Positions 9,001 through 10,271 of a stretch of 10,271 nucleotides of DNA are shown here, in pieces (the stretch's first letter is position 1; every line of letters begins with the position of its first letter). Source of the DNA: Candidatus Omnitrophota bacterium (lineage in GTDB: Bacteria > Omnitrophota > Omnitrophia > Omnitrophales > Aquincolibacteriaceae); contig JAMWDC010000046.1 in NCBI GenBank assembly GCA_023819025.1, positions 1-10,271 on the forward strand. The letters run 5' to 3'. The notes under the pieces are model-generated. The model was given only the letters and a program-made list of their open reading frames with translations, was not told where the DNA came from and did no database searches. The translations under genes and the position numbers were made by a program.

Positions 9001-10271
9001 AAGGGCGAATTTGTTATTTACCCGCTATTTTACCTTAGAGCAGCTTCGGGGACTCATCATCCTGAGAAGCACCGGAGAGCGCATTCAGAATCGCAAGGTT
9101 GATGAAGTCATCAAGACCCTTCGTGAAAGGAAGGTTTTACCTGCCGAAGTGCTCAATACCCTCAATTCCGATCAAGTGCCTAAGCTCAGTCCCTACGAGA
9201 TCAACGGAAAAATCGCGAACTTTTATGAGGAAGGCATGTCACTTGGGGAGATTCGAAGCGAACTGGAAAAGTGGTTTCAGTTCATGCACCGTGTGAATGT
9301 TCATTCCATGGAACATACCGGGCATTTTCTAGCCTTCCCTCAAATTGAGTATCTTTATCTGTTTGCCGAGAAAACCGATTTTGGTTTGGGTAAAAAGATC
9401 ACGATTCCTATTCCAGGCCGGGATAAGCCTATCGTGATCCAGGCGGAGATCTACGGGCCTCAGGCCAGGCTTGACCGCCGGTTTGTGCAAGGGATTTATG
9501 GCGAGGATTACATGCTCCGGAGACTGGATCCGGATTCGGAAGTCCTCCGCCAATCGGCCATTGCCCTGGATTTGGCTTTTGCCGGGGCGGACCAAGAACT
9601 CTTAAATATCATTATCGACGGGCATCGGCAGGTCAAAAAGGAATATCCGGAAATCGAATATGCCGCATTTAAGGCTGCGGTCGAGGAGTTATCCGGGCAT
9701 TTGCGGCAGATTAGAAATGTCCTCTATCCCGAGTATGTCCGGCAAAATAGAACGGATTCGATCCATCCGGTTCTGCACGAGATTGCCCGCCGATCCTTTC
9801 CAATGATCTTACGGTCAAAAATTCTCAAGATATCCACTTGGAACCGAATGATGGCCTATCGCAATAGCGAGGAATTCAAAAAAATGGCCATGGCGAGGCG
9901 CGAAACCGAAAGAGGTATTGTCCCAACCCTTCATGCAGCGAACAGGCTCAGACGTGAGTATGTGTTAACGTCTCCGGATCCGGACAAACGCATGAAAGCA
10001 CTCGACCGTATTTTTACCTTTGTCGGAATGGGACAAGCGGGTGAGAAAGGGGGGTTGGAGAGAGAGGCGCGTCAGTTATTCACAGAGAGGCAGTTTCAGC
10101 CGGATGAATCTTTACAGCGTTATCTTGCAGAACAAAATTGGCGCTACGGACGACCGGGAAACGAAGTGCTCGAATTTACACATCGGCATCCGATTCCGCG
10201 GACGGGTGGTGAACCTCCTTATATTCCTACGAGTCTTGAGATCCAGGATGATTTCCGAATCTTTAGTTTCT
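1..10271 (+). CDS. Internal fragment of a giant multidomain protein (at least 3,423 residues), partial at both ends
   Basis: One frame (first full codon at base 2) stays open across the whole window: 3,423 sense codons, no stop, so the gene begins upstream and ends downstream. Codon use, amino-acid composition and hydrophobic patterning stay protein-like throughout, with no sign of a frameshift. Visible order: helical region (1-677), charged helices (678-826), proline-rich linker (827-878), transmembrane segment (887-913), proline-rich linker (952-1022), glucoamylase-like domain (about 1112-1435), Tat-like segment (1488-1518), then about 1,900 mostly helical residues. There are only five cysteines (753, 1697, 1949, 2019, 2615). 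I do not recognise the full-length protein. Giant ORFs of this kind are known from Candidatus Omnitrophota, where surface attachment and carbohydrate degradation have been suggested. An envelope-anchored giant protein is my inference. The coding call is near certain; the function is not. Confidence 0.96.
2..2017 (+). other. Protein region: N-terminal visible helical region of unknown family (residues 1-672)
   Basis: This part reads as amphipathic helices separated by short loops, with one Gly-rich, possibly beta patch near residues 33-60 (a GLGGYLELFLEGG stretch, then alternating polar and hydrophobic residues). Around residues 229-264 a loop rich in Asp, Pro and Phe is followed by a strongly charged helix. 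Near 475-480 there is a GVGKTL sequence resembling a nucleotide-binding loop, but the surroundings do not support an ATPase. Residues 630-644 form a short weakly hydrophobic run (GMTAVGLVIGAHAA), too short for a confident membrane helix. No cysteine occurs here. I recognise no family; because the gene starts upstream, this may be the end of a domain that begins outside the window. Confidence 0.6.
2018..2032 (+). other. Protein motif RSEVR, copy 1 (residues 673-677)
   Basis: Arg-Ser-Glu-Val-Arg, preceded by Ala (ARSEVR), lies just after two short hydrophobic runs (about 630-644 and 660-670) and just before a charged helical stretch. The same five residues recur at 1483-1487 with different codons (CGT TCT GAA GTG AGG here; CGC TCT GAA GTC AGG there), so the match is not a recent DNA duplication. 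Role unknown; it sits where one module seems to end and the next to begin. Confidence 0.5.
2033..2479 (+). other. Protein region: charged helical stretch (residues 678-826)
   Basis: About 150 residues dominated by Lys, Arg, Glu, Gln and Leu, with almost no Gly or Pro and hydrophobic residues spaced as in long amphipathic or coiled-coil helices (for example QLQKLDRIFKKRL and AAIEELKRRCWIKWQ). It contains the first cysteine of the window (753). It leads directly into the proline-rich linker, so it may be a stalk or a helical bundle next to the membrane. No family recognised; coiled-coil state not computed. Confidence 0.55.
2480..2635 (+). other. Protein region: proline-rich linker 1 (residues 827-878)
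   Basis: Fifteen of 52 residues are proline, with Ala, Thr, Gln and Ser making up much of the rest (PPTAQRAPPSQ at the start, TPPPTT near the middle). This composition is typical of an extended, flexible spacer. It ends eight residues before the transmembrane segment, so it probably separates the upstream helical module from the membrane. Confidence 0.85.
2660..2740 (+). other. Transmembrane segment (residues 887-913)
   Basis: A run of about 27 residues without any charge, from IGMILGQ through SLALLFVPPVIFTVGYLI, is the most hydrophobic stretch in the window. A Pro-Pro pair in the centre could kink it. It is preceded by Ser-Ser-Arg and followed by a more polar, acidic sequence (ATDYWMDVYEK). 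Charge bias on the two sides is weak, so orientation cannot be read from it alone. It is flanked on both sides by proline-rich linkers, as in envelope-spanning proteins such as TonB- or TolA-like anchors, but no homology to those is claimed. Confidence 0.85.
2855..3067 (+). other. Protein region: proline-rich linker 2 (residues 952-1022)
   Basis: Twenty-six of 71 residues are proline. The first half carries an alternating charged-Pro pattern (LKLEPKPEPQ) like the Glu-Pro/Lys-Pro spacers of TonB-type proteins; the second half is Pro-Ala-Ser-Thr rich. Such sequences form stiff extended spacers that can cross periplasm or cell wall. It joins the transmembrane segment to the glucoamylase-like region. 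The resemblance to TonB-type spacers is in composition only. Confidence 0.85.
3068..4447 (+). other. Protein domain: diverged glucoamylase-like region (residues 1023-1482, core about 1112-1435)
   Basis: The order of motifs resembles the glucoamylase-like domain (PF10091 type, as in GH144 and cyclic beta-1,2-glucan synthases). A Phe-Asp-Pro-x-x-Gly-Leu turn (FDPGRGL, 1203-1209) sits where the family has 'FYdp.kGLl'. Then come Tyr1226 and EDRAALAFVIALYDLPREAW (1232-1251), matching 'SEaR..ayvAIa.gdvP..hW', then GGSFQFFYNPL (1285-1295), matching 'SGtmFEylmP.L', then YFPGAAY (1328-1334) and FIAPSYAFLAVP (1361-1372), matching 'vaPYAs.LAl'. Residues 1023-1111 form a small beta-rich lead-in. Several family-typical residues are replaced (Glu-Asp for Ser-Glu, Gln for the Glu of FE), so catalysis is doubtful. 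The alignment is from memory of the family pattern; a carbohydrate-binding or structural relic is as likely as an active enzyme. Confidence 0.45.
4448..4462 (+). other. Protein motif RSEVR, copy 2 (residues 1483-1487)
   Basis: A second Arg-Ser-Glu-Val-Arg, 810 residues after the first, follows a short Pro-rich piece (PAPPFPAP) and leads directly into the twin-arginine segment. Like copy 1 it lies at an apparent module border. The meaning (recognition site, processing site or chance) is unknown; I loosely associate this string with Omnitrophota proteins, but from memory and unverified. Confidence 0.5.
4463..4555 (+). other. Internal Tat-like signal/anchor segment (residues 1488-1518)
   Basis: RDWTRRQFLG (1488-1497) contains a good twin-arginine core: Arg1492-Arg1493, any residue, Phe1495-Leu1496, as in the S/T-R-R-x-F-L-K consensus. 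A moderately hydrophobic Gly/Ala/Leu run follows (TGAVSLAMLLGMG, 1498-1510), then Pro-Pro and a small-residue stretch ending TAMTA before Glu1519, resembling a signal peptidase region. Twin-arginine signals normally sit at the N-terminus of proteins exported folded. Here the element is about 1,490 residues into the window. No ATG lies in frame between codon 1381 and codon 1505, so it is not simply the start of a separate gene. It could be a relic of a gene fusion, an internal membrane anchor, or a genuine site of processing. Confidence 0.6.
4556..7588 (+). other. Protein region: long helix-rich region of unknown family (residues 1519-2529)
   Basis: About 1,000 residues follow the Tat-like segment with no transmembrane run, no proline-rich linker and no repeat I can detect. 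The sequence is dominated by charged amphipathic helices (for example the AARQQAEKAAAQLHQQ stretch near 1776-1791), with occasional aromatic-rich loops. Three of the window's five cysteines lie here (1697, 1949, 2019). Composition fits a soluble alpha-helical scaffold such as an alpha-solenoid or stacked helical bundles, but no periodic unit is clear by eye. If the Tat-like element is functional, this part would be outside the cytoplasm. No function assigned. Confidence 0.5.
7589..7963 (+). other. Coiled-coil candidate (residues 2530-2654)
   Basis: Roughly 125 residues with hydrophobic positions (I, L, V, A) recurring at three- and four-residue steps: LQNIQLKDIQDVIDRMKTQL, then LKGIDQAIKVLKEKL, then IEETVSDIKARL and later VLSELEEITKGVRTALKL. 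Proline occurs at a few breaks, so it would be several coiled segments rather than one rod. It contains the last cysteine (2615). It separates two unassigned regions and could serve as a stalk or oligomerisation element. Confidence 0.5.
7964..10271 (+). other. Protein region: C-terminal visible region of unknown family (residues 2655 to window end)
   Basis: Another long, mainly helical stretch with no cysteine. It includes an aromatic-rich part around 2795-2890 (VNLYYQYGEIMMGRG, then a helix with FDFIRDQFPF). A His cluster lies at 3096-3108 and a short mixed alpha/beta patch at about 3128-3165 contains KKITIPIPGRDKPIVIQAEI, suggesting two strands with a turn. The last visible residues are loop-like (HRHPIPRTGGEPPYIP), perhaps a domain border. 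The frame is open at the final base, so the protein continues. I recognise no family. Confidence 0.5.
9287..9325 (+). other. His-rich cluster, possible metal site (residues 3096-3108)
   Basis: Four histidines and one glutamate fall within 13 residues: His3096, His3101, Glu3104, His3105 and His3108, giving H-x4-H-x2-E-H-x2-H. On a helix, 3101, 3105 and 3108 would share a face, which is compatible with metal binding. It is not HExxH, so a standard zinc-peptidase reading is not supported. Aromatic-rich sequence follows (FLAFPQIEYLYLF). The cluster is seen directly; metal binding is a guess. Confidence 0.3.

Noticed and set aside
9302..9325. Possible zinc metalloprotease signature
   Set aside because: The local sequence HSMEHTGH is not HExxH and lacks the usual downstream glutamate context; kept only as a His cluster of unknown role.

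Overview
The whole window is the interior of one enormous protein-coding gene on the + strand. The frame whose first full codon begins at base 2 runs through 3,423 consecutive sense codons (bases 2-10270) with no stop, and neither the true start nor the true stop lies inside the window. I found no intergenic gap, RNA gene, mobile element, CRISPR array, promoter or terminator. Open frames on the other strand and in other frames are shadows of this gene. Residue numbers below are window-relative (residue 1 = bases 2-4).

Organism: a bacterium, of roughly balanced GC by eye. A single gene this long, mostly helical, with isolated membrane segments, proline-rich linkers and a diverged carbohydrate-enzyme-like domain, resembles the giant ORFs known from Candidatus Omnitrophota (ultra-small, suspected predatory or episymbiotic bacteria). 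That assignment is inference from architecture, not from a marker gene.

Layout: (1) residues 1-677, a largely helical region of unknown family that ends at an RSEVR motif; (2) residues 678-826, a charged helical stretch; (3) residues 827-1022, a proline-rich linker, one strong transmembrane segment (about 887-913) and a second, longer proline-rich linker; (4) residues 1023-1482, a small beta-rich lead-in followed by a region that looks like a very diverged glucoamylase-like (alpha-helical toroid) domain; (5) residues 1483-1518, a second RSEVR motif running straight into a twin-arginine (Tat)-like signal/anchor in the middle of the chain; (6) residues 1519-3423, about 1,900 residues of helix-rich sequence with a coiled-coil candidate (2530-2654), a His-rich cluster (3096-3108) and a short mixed alpha/beta patch, none of which I can place in a family.

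Working model (inference): a membrane-anchored giant cell-envelope protein made of modules that look like once-separate proteins. The hydrophobic segments and proline linkers would thread it through the envelope, and the near absence of cysteine (5 in 3,423) fits an extracytoplasmic life. The combination of two RSEVR motifs, one directly attached to an internal Tat-like segment, is the most unusual feature.
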